Part shown: piece by piece, positions 44,127-51,472 of the stretch
Layout of the letters: every line of letters begins with the position of its first letter
Position numbering within the stretch: the stretch's first letter is position 1
Notes under the pieces: model-generated
What the model was told of the DNA's origin: nothing
The model's database searches: none
Seen by the model: only the letters and a program-made list of their open reading frames with translations
Position numbers and translations under genes: made by a program
NCBI GenBank assembly: GCA_016788885.1
Contig: JAEURX010000047.1
Coordinates: 1-62,353 of the forward strand
DNA from: Nitrospira sp.
GTDB taxonomy: Bacteria; Nitrospirota; Nitrospiria; Nitrospirales; Nitrospiraceae
DNA: 62,353 nucleotides
Reading direction: 5' to 3'

Positions 44127-44143
44127 CTGGCACAATTGATGCT
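44127..44143 (+). promoter_or_regulatory. Sigma-54-type (-24/-12) promoter for the YtxH gene
   Basis: CTGGCACAATTGATGCT matches the CTGGCAC-N5-TTGCW consensus except for one base (ATGC for TTGC). The essential GG (44129-44130) and GC (44141-44142) are spaced correctly. RNA would start near 44154, 60 bases before the ATG at 44214. A sigma-54 activator (GlrR type) is encoded at 59771-61186. Confidence 0.6.
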
Positions 44144-44213
44144 GTCTATAACGATAGCTACTCGCCGAGTCAGTGAACCATCAACCTTGTTGTATGAGAG
44201 GGAGGAAGTCACG

Positions 44214-44465
44214 ATGTCTACCAAGGGGCGTGAAGCAGCCAAGATTGCAGCAATCATCGGTGGCGGGGCGGTGGTGGGCGCGGCGTTGGGTGTACTGTTG
44301 GCGCCGAAGTCCGGTGCGGAGACGCGGCGCGATGTCGCCCGATATGCCAAGAAAGCGCAGCTTCAGGCAACCCGCTTCAGCCGTTCCGTTAAGACCGGCG
44401 TGTCCACCATGGTGGAACGTAGTAAAGCTCTGGTGAAGAGAGACGATCACAAAGAAGCCGCTTAG
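44214..44465 (+). CDS. YtxH-domain protein
   Basis: 83 residues. A glycine-rich hydrophobic segment, IAAIIGGGAVVGAALGVLLAPKSGAETRRD, is the YtxH/GvpP-type signature (G-x-x-x-G-x-L-x-A-P-x-x-G-x-E-x-R), followed by a basic amphipathic helix. In other bacteria such proteins are small membrane-associated stress-related proteins; the role here is unknown. The preceding GGGAGGAAG decides the ATG. It has a predicted sigma-54 promoter. Confidence 0.85.
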   Translation: MSTKGREAAKIAAIIGGGAVVGAALGVLLAPKSGAETRRDVARYAKKAQLQATRFSRSVKTGVSTMVERSKALVKRDDHKEAA

Positions 44466-44567
44466 CGGCAGGTGAGAAGGGGAGCCGGCCGGATACAATG
44501 TCTAGCACTGGTCTGTCCTCGTAGCGGACAGGCCGGTGCATAGCCATGAAGATCTTGATCCTGCGGC

Positions 44568-44596
44568 TTGACCCTCCGATACCCGGGTGTTAGATT
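44568..44596 (+). promoter_or_regulatory. Promoter for tRNA-Leu
   Basis: TTGACC (44568-44573), 17-base spacer, TAGATT (44591-44596), ending 22 bases before the mature tRNA. Confidence 0.6.
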
Positions 44597-44618
44597 TCGC
44601 CGCGACGCATTGTCCTCT

Positions 44619-44707
44619 GCGGGAGTGGTGGAATCGGCAGACACCCAGGACTTAAAATCCTGTGTCATACCAATGGCGTGCGGGTTCAAGTCCCGCCTCC
44701 CGCACCA
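44619..44707 (+). tRNA. tRNA-Leu (anticodon UAA)
   Basis: 89 nt class II tRNA with an encoded CCA end. Acceptor GCGGGAG (44619-44625) pairs with CTCCCGC (44697-44703); discriminator A, then CCA. The anticodon stem CAGGA/TCCTG encloses loop CTTAAAA with TAA at 44653-44655. A long variable arm follows and the T-arm CGGGTTCAAGTCCCG is standard. It reads UUA (and UUG by wobble). Confidence 0.97.
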
Positions 44708-44928
44708 CAATGCCTGCGTCAAAGGATCTTCCTGCCCCCACGATCGTTTCCCATTGACGCCGCTTCCTCCTTCTCACAGAATCCATTTCGGCGGCTGATT
44801 TCAGCAAGGGGCGTGGCAGGGCTGCTCGGCCGAATGAGCCTGCAGGGGATGATCCGATGGAGCGCTTGTGGGCGAGAAGGGAGGCGGGAATTGTGAGGCG
44901 CACAGAGGTGCGCCCCGCTCGGTTGGCG
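44708..44928. other. 221-bp spacer after tRNA-Leu
   Basis: No gene or terminator could be supported. Short open frames on both strands lack ribosome-binding sites and family features. Confidence 0.4.
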
Positions 44929-45273
44929 TTAGAGCCCCCGCACCGACCGGATCGGCTTCATGTAGTTTTGATCCTCGGTTCCCAAATCTTCATGACAGAT
45001 GCGCGAATCCGTCGACGCTTTCACCTTGTCGATGATGTTGTGTGACTGCAGCGCCTGCTTGAGGGTATCCGGGGTGGGATAGCTGTCCATGATCACGGCG
45101 GGGCAAACAATCAGGGTTCGTTCGACGACCTGGTTGAGAATGACTTTGAATTTGGTGTCGGCCAATGGGTCTCTTCTTGGCACCACCGCCTCAACGATGT
45201 AGGGAGACTGAAATTCCGTCTCGAGAAACTCCTTAATGATCTGGACTTTCCGTCGTGCGTAGTCGTCTGTCAC
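44929..45273 (-). CDS. Hypothetical protein, 114 residues
   Basis: Soluble mixed alpha/beta protein with a start MTDDYARRKVQIIKEFLETE and no signal peptide or membrane segment; ends KPIRSVRGL. The GTG at 45273 is decided by AAAGGAAC eight bases upstream; the open frame to 45315 has no site. No family recognised. It stands alone between tRNA-Leu and a divergent zinc-ribbon gene. Confidence 0.6.
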   Translation of the reverse strand: MTDDYARRKVQIIKEFLETEFQSPYIVEAVVPRRDPLADTKFKVILNQVVERTLIVCPAVIMDSYPTPDTLKQALQSHNIIDKVKASTDSRICHEDLGTEDQNYMKPIRSVRGL

Positions 45274-45705
45274 GATGCGTGTTCCTTTCAGGCTTCGCGT
45301 TTGCCCTGGGGGCAAACCAGGGGATGTCTCTCTGGGTTCAGTTTTTGCTCAATCAGATACATGCGTCATCACATGCCGATCTTAAGAGATACGCATGGCA
45401 AAATCCAAGACTGTTTGGCGGCGGTGTTCCCTGAATGCCCTCAGCCACCGCTATGTGCCGGATAGATTCGCGGCCATTCAGCGTTCTATGGGCGATCGCA
45501 CAACGCGTCTTCTCACGCCTGGATGGACGATCCGCTTTCTCTGTGTGCTCAACAGGTTAGGCCACGACCCCGCCTATGGTCGGGAGGCATGGCCTCAGCG
45601 GGAGATGATCTGCTCACGCGCCGAGGTGTCTGGTGAGGTCTGATATACTTGCCATAGTTAACCATGGCGCTGTAGCCGTGATGGACAGGTGGGGGAGATC
45701 CAAAC
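45274..45705. other. 432-bp divergent intergenic region
   Basis: Separates two divergent hypothetical genes. One open frame (45395-45643, 82 residues, starting MAKSKTVWRRCSL) has an ATG but a poor ribosome-binding site and unconvincing composition, so it is not called. TATACT near 45650 may be a -10 for the downstream gene but lacks a clear -35. Confidence 0.4.
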
Positions 45706-46209
45706 ATGGTACGACGCGCCGCAGAGGTGTCTGTGCAGCAGGATGAAGGCTCAGGAGGCGGCAGCAAGCCGATCGGACCGGCTTGCACATCGGGCCATCC
45801 TCCCCTGGCCTCCTCTTCAGACGGCCGCCAGCTCTTGCGCTGTCCTGTCAAACAATGTGACGGGTTGCTCACGGTCAGTGAGAGAGACTACCACTTCCGC
45901 ACAGGACTCGAGACTTGGGTCTGCAGTGTGTGCGGGCATCGGGGGTATCGCTCACGGGAGGGAGTCATTCCCTTGTTCCGCGGGGGCCATGAGTTCAAAT
46001 TCAGTTACGGACCGTCCACGCATACGATCACGGTGGTACTCAGTTCCGCATCCGTCAACTTGTGGGGCACACACGGTGTGAATGAGGAACAGCTGGCGAA
46101 GATGGCGGCCGAGTGGGCGCTGTTGTGCGGGAATATCAAAAAGCCGGTTCATCTCGGACTTCCCTCCGAAGAGTTTGCCGAGTTCTATATCTACTTTTGC
46201 GGTACCTGA
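45706..46209 (+). CDS. Zinc-ribbon hypothetical protein
   Basis: 167 residues. A low-complexity Gly/Ser start is followed by a zinc ribbon: CPVKQC at about residue 46 and CSVCG at about 73, then GGHEFKFSYGPSTHTITVVLSS and a C-terminal alpha/beta segment. No enzyme motif is seen. The weak start context leaves the exact N-terminus open; the part from residue about 35 on is the reliable one. Confidence 0.55.
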   Translation: MVRRAAEVSVQQDEGSGGGSKPIGPACTSGHPPLASSSDGRQLLRCPVKQCDGLLTVSERDYHFRTGLETWVCSVCGHRGYRSREGVIPLFRGGHEFKFSYGPSTHTITVVLSSASVNLWGTHGVNEEQLAKMAAEWALLCGNIKKPVHLGLPSEEFAEFYIYFCGT

Positions 46210-46316
46210 CGGGCTTTCGGCTCTCGTGCAGGCACTGTGAGTGTCAGGCTACCGTTCCTCCCGGTTGGCTTCTTTTCACTCTCAGGCATTTTCTGCGGCT
46301 CTCCCTCGCAGGACGG

Positions 46317-46883
46317 TCACCATTTTCCCAACCAGTTTCGACACCCGGCATAATAGGATGCAATCGCGATAGCGAGGACGAACAGTGTCTGCATGACGTG
46401 CTGCACGAGCACGCTCGGGTCGATCGTCCGGGTGACGAAGAGAATGCCGGAGGCCACCAGGGTGACGACGAAGGTGGTGCGCTTCGGACAGAGACTGCCA
46501 TCGCGCTTGCTCTGCATGGCCAGCATGATCCACACACAGGCCCAGCCGATGGCACCTACGACCAGGGCTGCGGCCAGGTCCGTCAGGCCAACCATCAGGC
46601 TGCTGAGACCCAGTTCCATCTTGGGGCGTCGCGGCAGTTCGATGCGGATGCGATACAACTCTCCAACTGAAAGCGCCAGCCAGATCAGGAGGATTCCAAG
46701 CACGAAACTGCCGCGACCCATTTCGTCGGAAAACATCCGCTTCTTAGGGGTGGCATCGCCGACGGATTTGAGCGGGAAGCCTTGAAAGTGCGGAGTGAAA
46801 TCGTACCCGCATTCGCAATACTGTGCGGCATGGGGATTCGCCAGCAGGCAGCGCGGACATTCCAGCGGGATAGGTGCACTCAT
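46317..46883 (-). CDS. Zinc-ribbon membrane protein
   Basis: 188 residues. The N-terminus has CPRCLLANPHAAQYCECGYDF, a zinc-ribbon-like knuckle on the cytoplasmic side, then four predicted membrane helices (residues about 55-75, 95-130, 140-155, 160-180). Function unknown. The start overlaps the upstream end of an unlikely extension of the divergent DUF423 gene. Confidence 0.65.
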   Translation of the reverse strand: MSAPIPLECPRCLLANPHAAQYCECGYDFTPHFQGFPLKSVGDATPKKRMFSDEMGRGSFVLGILLIWLALSVGELYRIRIELPRRPKMELGLSSLMVGLTDLAAALVVGAIGWACVWIMLAMQSKRDGSLCPKRTTFVVTLVASGILFVTRTIDPSVLVQHVMQTLFVLAIAIASYYAGCRNWLGKW

Positions 46884-46948
46884 TTTGCCACGACACTCAT
46901 GGTAGAATCGCGCGCTCAGTTCTTGATCATGGTTTTCAGGAGGGCCCT

Positions 46949-47344
46949 ATGCCTGGTTCACCGCGCCCGTTGCGTTTCGCGTCTCTCGGCGCGCTCTTCG
47001 CCGCCACATCCGTTGCCGCCGGGGCATTCGGGGCGCATGCGCTCAAGTCGATTCTCGATCCGTCGATGTTGGCCGTCTATGAAACGGCGGCACGGTATCA
47101 AATGTATCATGCTCTCGGCTTGTTTGTCGTAGCCTGGGTCTGGCGAGAAACGGAACATCCGTTGGCGATCAAGGCCGGCTGGTTGTTGTGCACCGGCATT
47201 GTCTTGTTCAGTGGAAGCTTGTATCTCGTCGCACTGGCCGGGATCAAGTGGATGGGGGCGTTGACTCCGTTGGGCGGGGTCTCGTTTATCAGCGGATGGA
47301 TCTGCGTTGCGCTTACCGCCTGGCGAGCCGGTCGCGATCAGTGA
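46949..47344 (+). CDS. DUF423 family membrane protein (YgdD-like)
   Basis: 131 residues with four membrane helices. The segments AATSVAAGAFGAHALKSIL, TAARYQMYHALGLFVVAW, FSGSLYLVALAGIKWMGALTPLGGVSFISGW are the DUF423 signature. Function unknown in all bacteria. The start at 46949 has a clear AGGAGG; an extension to 46874 would add 25 unrelated residues. It overlaps the convergent downstream gene by 7 bp at the stops. Confidence 0.9.
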   Translation: MPGSPRPLRFASLGALFAATSVAAGAFGAHALKSILDPSMLAVYETAARYQMYHALGLFVVAWVWRETEHPLAIKAGWLLCTGIVLFSGSLYLVALAGIKWMGALTPLGGVSFISGWICVALTAWRAGRDQ

Positions 47345-48315
47345 TGCTGACGTCGTGGTGATACCGGTGCCTTTCCTGCTCCGTCGTTGAAGCAACTCGC
47401 CGTACGTTTCCCGGTGATCGATCCCCATCCCCCCGCCGTATTGACGAACGTGCCTTCCAATCGCTGTCCCTCCGCCGAAAAGAGCAGACTGTCTTCCTGT
47501 ACTCCGGCTCGGGTTTCCCATCGCAGATAAACGCTGTCGCCGAGGACCGTAATTTCCGCGGGACTGTTCGAGGACACCGCTCCCGGAGGCGCAAAGATCA
47601 CGGAGGTTTTCTCTTCACGATGATTTTGATGATTGTGAATCGACCATTGCCAGGTGCCGCAGAGTCGTGTGAGGCCGCGTTGTTGTCGGACCTGATCCTT
47701 CCAATTGTAGATGCGAAACCATTCGCGATGCGCGGTTTCGATCGCCCAGGTCTCGATGCGGGCTGCGGCTCCGCCGAGTTGGGCGGCCGTGTCTTCAGTC
47801 AGTGGCTCGTTGATGAGTGTCGGGATTGGTCGGAGTGATGATTCAAGCGGGGTGCCTTCGGTGAGCCACGCCATCTGAGCGTCGACCTGGTGTTGGAGTG
47901 CCTGTCGTTGCTCGCTCCCGGAGGTCGGCCCCAGATCTTTGGTTGCGTACGCCAATTGCCAGGCGGCGAGCGCACGAACCAGATCATTGGCCGAACGTGT
48001 GAGATCCGTAATCAGCAATTCCCGGCTCATCGTCGGGGTGAGCCCCTTGGCCCCGACGGTCATGGCTGCGTCCTGCAACCCCAACTGCGGGCCGATGGCC
48101 GTCTTGAACAATCCGAGTGTCTCGCCCTGTGCGGGCAGCGCCGCCAATTGAGCGGCATTGGCTTTCGCCACCTCATGGAATGCCGGCAGGCGGTTCGTCA
48201 GTGTCGGCTGAGTTGGTGGTGGTGTCGGCTCTTCAGCTTGGGCGGCGACTGGAGCAGAGAACAGGGTGGTCAGCGCGCAGGCGAGAAGCAGGCTACACAC
48301 GGCATGATTCGGCAT
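47338..48315 (-). CDS. Secreted hypothetical protein
   Basis: 325 residues from ATG at 48315 (the frame opens at 48336). Signal peptide MPNHAVCSLLLACALTTLFS then APVAAQAEE, a helical middle part, and a C-terminal beta-rich domain (LCGTWQWSIHNHQNHREEK, SVYLRWETRAGVQEDSLLFSAEGQRLEGTF) that looks lipocalin- or barrel-like. No catalytic motif seen. It is probably periplasmic. Transcribed away from the DLH gene's stop on the same strand, 48 bp after it. Confidence 0.6.
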   Translation of the reverse strand: MPNHAVCSLLLACALTTLFSAPVAAQAEEPTPPPTQPTLTNRLPAFHEVAKANAAQLAALPAQGETLGLFKTAIGPQLGLQDAAMTVGAKGLTPTMSRELLITDLTRSANDLVRALAAWQLAYATKDLGPTSGSEQRQALQHQVDAQMAWLTEGTPLESSLRPIPTLINEPLTEDTAAQLGGAAARIETWAIETAHREWFRIYNWKDQVRQQRGLTRLCGTWQWSIHNHQNHREEKTSVIFAPPGAVSSNSPAEITVLGDSVYLRWETRAGVQEDSLLFSAEGQRLEGTFVNTAGGWGSITGKRTASCFNDGAGKAPVSPRRQHH

Positions 48316-48363
48316 GACTGAGGGGGCTTTCTCCATTGGACGGTGCGAGTGGCGTAGTGGCGG

Positions 48364-49155
48364 TTAGGCTCCCTGGAACGAGGTTTTGAGGAATGCCACA
48401 GTGGCGTCCCAGGCTTGCGCGGTGGCGTCGGCATTGTAGCCTCCCTGCCTGGTTTCGTCGCAGAACGCATGGGTGGTACCGGCGTAGGTCTTGATCTCGA
48501 TGCGTTTCCCTTGACCCGCGGCCGCGCGGAGAAGATCCACGTCCTGCTGGGTCGCCCACGTATCCTGTTCAGCTTGGTGATACAGCAGCGGGCTCATCAT
48601 GTTGGTCAGTTGGTCGGGCGCCGTCACCTTCCCATAGTACGCCACGGCTGCGCGCAGGCGCTTGCGTTGGCAGGCGAACTGGATGGCCAGGGATGCGCCA
48701 AGGCCGAACCCAACGACGGCGTGAACGTTCCGTTTGATGCGTTCGGTCGTATTGAGGTATTCGCAACAGGTGTTGATGTCCTGCAGGAGGAGCTTGTCGT
48801 TGCATTTGGCCGCTAAGGCCTCCGCCACTTCGGCATTGGCCGTGACCATGCCTCCGAGCCGGCCGTATAACTTCGGAATGATGACGCCATACCCTTCGCA
48901 GGCCAAGCGAGCCCCCAGGGCCGTGATCTGAGAGTTCAGTCCCCACCAGTCGTGCAGGAGAACGATTCCGGGGTAGGAAACCTTATCTTGCGGCCAGAAC
49001 TGAATACACTCGACGTGGACGTCTTTGCTTACCCGCGTGCGGATGTATGGATCAACCATTGCATCCGTCGGCGTCGGAATCGCCATTCCGCTCGGGAAGC
49101 GAGCCGTACCAGTTCCGATTTGATCCAGCGAAAAGGGGGCGGTCTGCGTCGTCAT
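48364..49155 (-). CDS. Dienelactone hydrolase-like protein lacking the nucleophile
   Basis: 263 residues with an alpha/beta-hydrolase fold of the DLH family: VSYPGIVLLHDWWGLNSQ, the helix region IPKLYGRLGG, the nucleophile elbow AVVGFGLGASLAIQ (149-153 is G-F-G-L-G), and the C-terminal THAFCDE with the catalytic His. The family normally has Cys or Ser at the third elbow position (G-x-C-x-G); here it is Gly151. The substrate is therefore uncertain and it may be a non-hydrolytic relative. It runs towards the secreted protein gene. Confidence 0.8.
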   Translation of the reverse strand: MTTQTAPFSLDQIGTGTARFPSGMAIPTPTDAMVDPYIRTRVSKDVHVECIQFWPQDKVSYPGIVLLHDWWGLNSQITALGARLACEGYGVIIPKLYGRLGGMVTANAEVAEALAAKCNDKLLLQDINTCCEYLNTTERIKRNVHAVVGFGLGASLAIQFACQRKRLRAAVAYYGKVTAPDQLTNMMSPLLYHQAEQDTWATQQDVDLLRAAAGQGKRIEIKTYAGTTHAFCDETRQGGYNADATAQAWDATVAFLKTSFQGA

Positions 49156-49266
49156 GGGTAATACGGTCCTTTCTCGTGTGATCGCGCGTCCGACGATGGT
49201 CGTTCGGTACTATAGGGAGCGGATTTGGGCAATGTCAATCGAGGCGGGAAGCGGTGACGGGCCGCC

Positions 49267-49295
49267 TTGACCGCTGATGGCGAGGTCGGTAGAGT
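49267..49295 (+). promoter_or_regulatory. Promoter for the oxidoreductase gene, nearly leaderless
   Basis: TTGACC (49267-49272), 17-base spacer, TAGAGT (49290-49295). RNA would start near 49303, four bases before the ATG at 49307. It also overlaps the alternative upstream ATG at 49277, arguing against that start. Confidence 0.5.
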
Positions 49296-49306
49296 GCGCG
49301 GCAACC

Positions 49307-50296
49307 ATGTCACCGGATGTACGTTCTCCGCTCGGAATCGGGCTGATCGGGCTCGGCCATCATGGCACCCGCTATGCCAAACACCTCGTTCAGGATCTGC
49401 CTGACACACGTCTGGTCGCTGTCTGCCGGCGTCGTACTGGAGTGGGGAGCGGGCTGGCCGTTGCTCCTGCGGTGCCCTGTTACGCTGACTATCATGACTT
49501 GATTGCCGATCCCTTGGTGGAGGCCGTCGTAGTGGTGACCCCTCCGGCACTGAATCGAGAGATTTGTGTCGCGGTCGCCCGGGCAAAGAAGGCCTTGCTC
49601 GTGGAAAAACCGTTGGCGACGACGGCGGACGACGCGCGAGTGATCGCGCAGGCGGCGCGTGCCTGCGGACAGGTCATGATGACGGCCCAGACGTTGCGAT
49701 TCGATGCCGCGGTGCAGACCTTGCGCCAGCGGCAGGCTCAGGTCGGCCTGCCTCAATACCTCAGCCTGGCCAGCCGCATGGAACCACACGGCATGAGCGA
49801 AGAGGCCCGTGGGTTCGGCGGTCGAGGTTGTTTGCTCGAGACGGGGATCCATTTGCTTGACCTGGTGCGGCTGCTGACGGGAGAGAACATCCACACCGTC
49901 TCGTGTGAGATGGACGTGGTTCCTCCGGATGGAGCGGAGCGGAGGGTGCTCGGGCGCCTGACTACGGAGCGGGGCCTGCGTTGCCTATTGGATGTGTCGC
50001 GCGTGACGTCAGGACGGGTTGGGCGAATCGAACTCGTCGGCGCCGAGGGGCAGCTTTCGGCCGACTGGTGCGGGCAGCGAGTCACTCAGGTCTCATCCCG
50101 GCACGGTGCCGGAGACTGGCCGACCAGGATGGAGCCGACGGTGTTGAGCACGTTACAGGCCTTCGTGCGTGCCATCCGCGACGGCCTACCGCCTCCGGTG
50201 TCGATCGAAGACGGCAAGCGTGCGGTTGAAATTGCCGAAGCCTGTTATGCGTCGGCCCGCCAGGGTGGACAGGCGGTTCGAGTGGACTATCGGTAA
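49307..50296 (+). CDS. Gfo/Idh/MocA-family oxidoreductase
   Basis: 329 residues. The N-terminal Rossmann fold has GIGLIGLGHHGTRYAK (G-x-G-x-x-G), the ADYHDLIADPLVEAVVVVTP block and the EKPLATTADDARVIAQ motif with the conserved lysine of the family. The C-terminal alpha/beta domain includes GGRGCLLETGIHLLDLVRLL with His. NAD(P)-dependent sugar or sugar-alcohol dehydrogenase; the substrate cannot be told. The start at 49307 is preferred because of the promoter at 49267-49295. Confidence 0.88.
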   Translation: MSPDVRSPLGIGLIGLGHHGTRYAKHLVQDLPDTRLVAVCRRRTGVGSGLAVAPAVPCYADYHDLIADPLVEAVVVVTPPALNREICVAVARAKKALLVEKPLATTADDARVIAQAARACGQVMMTAQTLRFDAAVQTLRQRQAQVGLPQYLSLASRMEPHGMSEEARGFGGRGCLLETGIHLLDLVRLLTGENIHTVSCEMDVVPPDGAERRVLGRLTTERGLRCLLDVSRVTSGRVGRIELVGAEGQLSADWCGQRVTQVSSRHGAGDWPTRMEPTVLSTLQAFVRAIRDGLPPPVSIEDGKRAVEIAEACYASARQGGQAVRVDYR

Positions 50297-50297
50297 G

Positions 50298-50534
50298 CTA
50301 GGTTTCCGCGACAATGTGGGTATCGGTTTCCTCCACGCCGTCGATCGCGTGAATGCGCGTGATGACGACGTCGGACAGTGACCGTTCATCCGCCACATTG
50401 ATAAACACGAAAATATCCGGTTGCCCGAAACAGGCGTGAATTTGTTCGACGCCGGCAATACCCTTGAGTGCTCCGAGCACCGACTTTCCCTTGCCCGCCT
50501 TGACCTTAATCAGAATGTACGCTTTGGTTGCCAT
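50298..50534 (-). CDS. Stand-alone Lrp/AsnC ligand-binding (RAM) domain protein
   Basis: 78 residues. It begins MATKAYILIKVKAGKGKSVL and continues ALKGIAGVEQIHACFGQPD, VFINVADERSLSDVVITRIHAIDGVEETDTHIVAE: the whole AsnC/Lrp C-terminal RAM domain without any HTH. Such single-domain forms can form ring oligomers and bind amino acids. The convergent oxidoreductase gene ends 1 bp away. Confidence 0.85.
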   Translation of the reverse strand: MATKAYILIKVKAGKGKSVLGALKGIAGVEQIHACFGQPDIFVFINVADERSLSDVVITRIHAIDGVEETDTHIVAET

Positions 50535-50605
50535 GTTGCCTCCTTGGGATACGGGTCGTGAACCGTGTGAGTGTTGTGGGTGACGATTGTTGCCGTGAGT
50601 GCAGG

Positions 50606-51250
50606 CTAGTCGACTTTGGCCCCCGGCATCTCCCGACGGCGTTGAGCATAGACCTGCTGGAAGGTGGTGCCCTTGGTGGAAAATGCGCTGTTGCTTTGGC
50701 GGTAGAGTTCCGCCAGCAGATCGAAATCCTGTTTCCCGATATTGAATTCCCGGAATCCCTCGCTGATACCGTCGGCGATCCAGGCATTATTCTGTTGTCC
50801 GGCCGCAATCACAGCTTCGAACGTGTCTGCCGACCAGCCGGCGAGACGGAAGGCTGCCTCAACCTCTTCCGCATGGTCACCGAGCGTGGCTCGATGCGCA
50901 TCCCTAAAAAACTGCCGGATGGCTGGATGCTCGCTCTTGAGGAAGGCGGATTGGAATTGAATGACGGCTTTGATGATTCGGTTTGCCTGCGGGGTCCCTT
51001 CCGGTGGAAGAATTCCGGCGTCTTCAAACGTCGCCAGCATAGCCATGACCGAGCCGATATACACCGACGACGTGCGGCTGGATTGGACGACGGTGTGCAG
51101 GGGGAGAGCCTGGCTGGTCGTCAGGGGGGGACCCCAGGCTTCAAGAGCGAAGAGCCCACTGAGGGCGAACAGCACAAGCGTGAGCTGCAGGTGGAGCGTG
51201 CGGCCTGGCGAGCGACATACGGGAAGTTCCGACGACGTGACCCTGTTCAT
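50606..51250 (-). CDS. Hypothetical exported or membrane-anchored helical protein
   Basis: 214 residues from ATG at 51250. A hydrophobic N-terminal segment (TLVLFALSGLFALEAWG) is a signal or anchor; the rest is mostly helical (SVYIGSVMAMLATFEDAG, IIKAVIQFQSAFLKSEHPAIRQFF, DTFEAVIAAGQQNNAWIADG). No domain or catalytic motif was recognised. An open frame to 51292 is not supported by a ribosome-binding site. Confidence 0.55.
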   Translation of the reverse strand: MNRVTSSELPVCRSPGRTLHLQLTLVLFALSGLFALEAWGPPLTTSQALPLHTVVQSSRTSSVYIGSVMAMLATFEDAGILPPEGTPQANRIIKAVIQFQSAFLKSEHPAIRQFFRDAHRATLGDHAEEVEAAFRLAGWSADTFEAVIAAGQQNNAWIADGISEGFREFNIGKQDFDLLAELYRQSNSAFSTKGTTFQQVYAQRRREMPGAKVD

Positions 51251-51365
51251 GCAAGCGGGAGAACCGTACCGATGATCACGTGGGGTCGGCATGAGGGCAT
51301 TATACAGAAGCGGTGCAGGGCACGCTACCGCGTGACAATGGGGCCAAGGGCGCAGGGGCGCGCGA

Positions 51366-51395
51366 TTGAATTCGTGCGGAGTGACTGCCTATAAT
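51366..51395 (+). promoter_or_regulatory. Promoter for comM
   Basis: TTGAAT (51366-51371), 18-base spacer, perfect -10 TATAAT (51390-51395), about 78 bases before the comM start. It is the best promoter match in the window. Confidence 0.65.
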
Positions 51396-51472
51396 CGCGC
51401 GACTGGAGCCGGTTTTCGGGTAGTTGACTCTCGGTTGACACGTGATGCGAACGACGGCGTTCGGGGGGACTT

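Noticed and set aside
45395-45643. 82-residue frame upstream of the zinc-ribbon gene
   Set aside because: Weak start context and no recognisable feature; noted as a possibility only.
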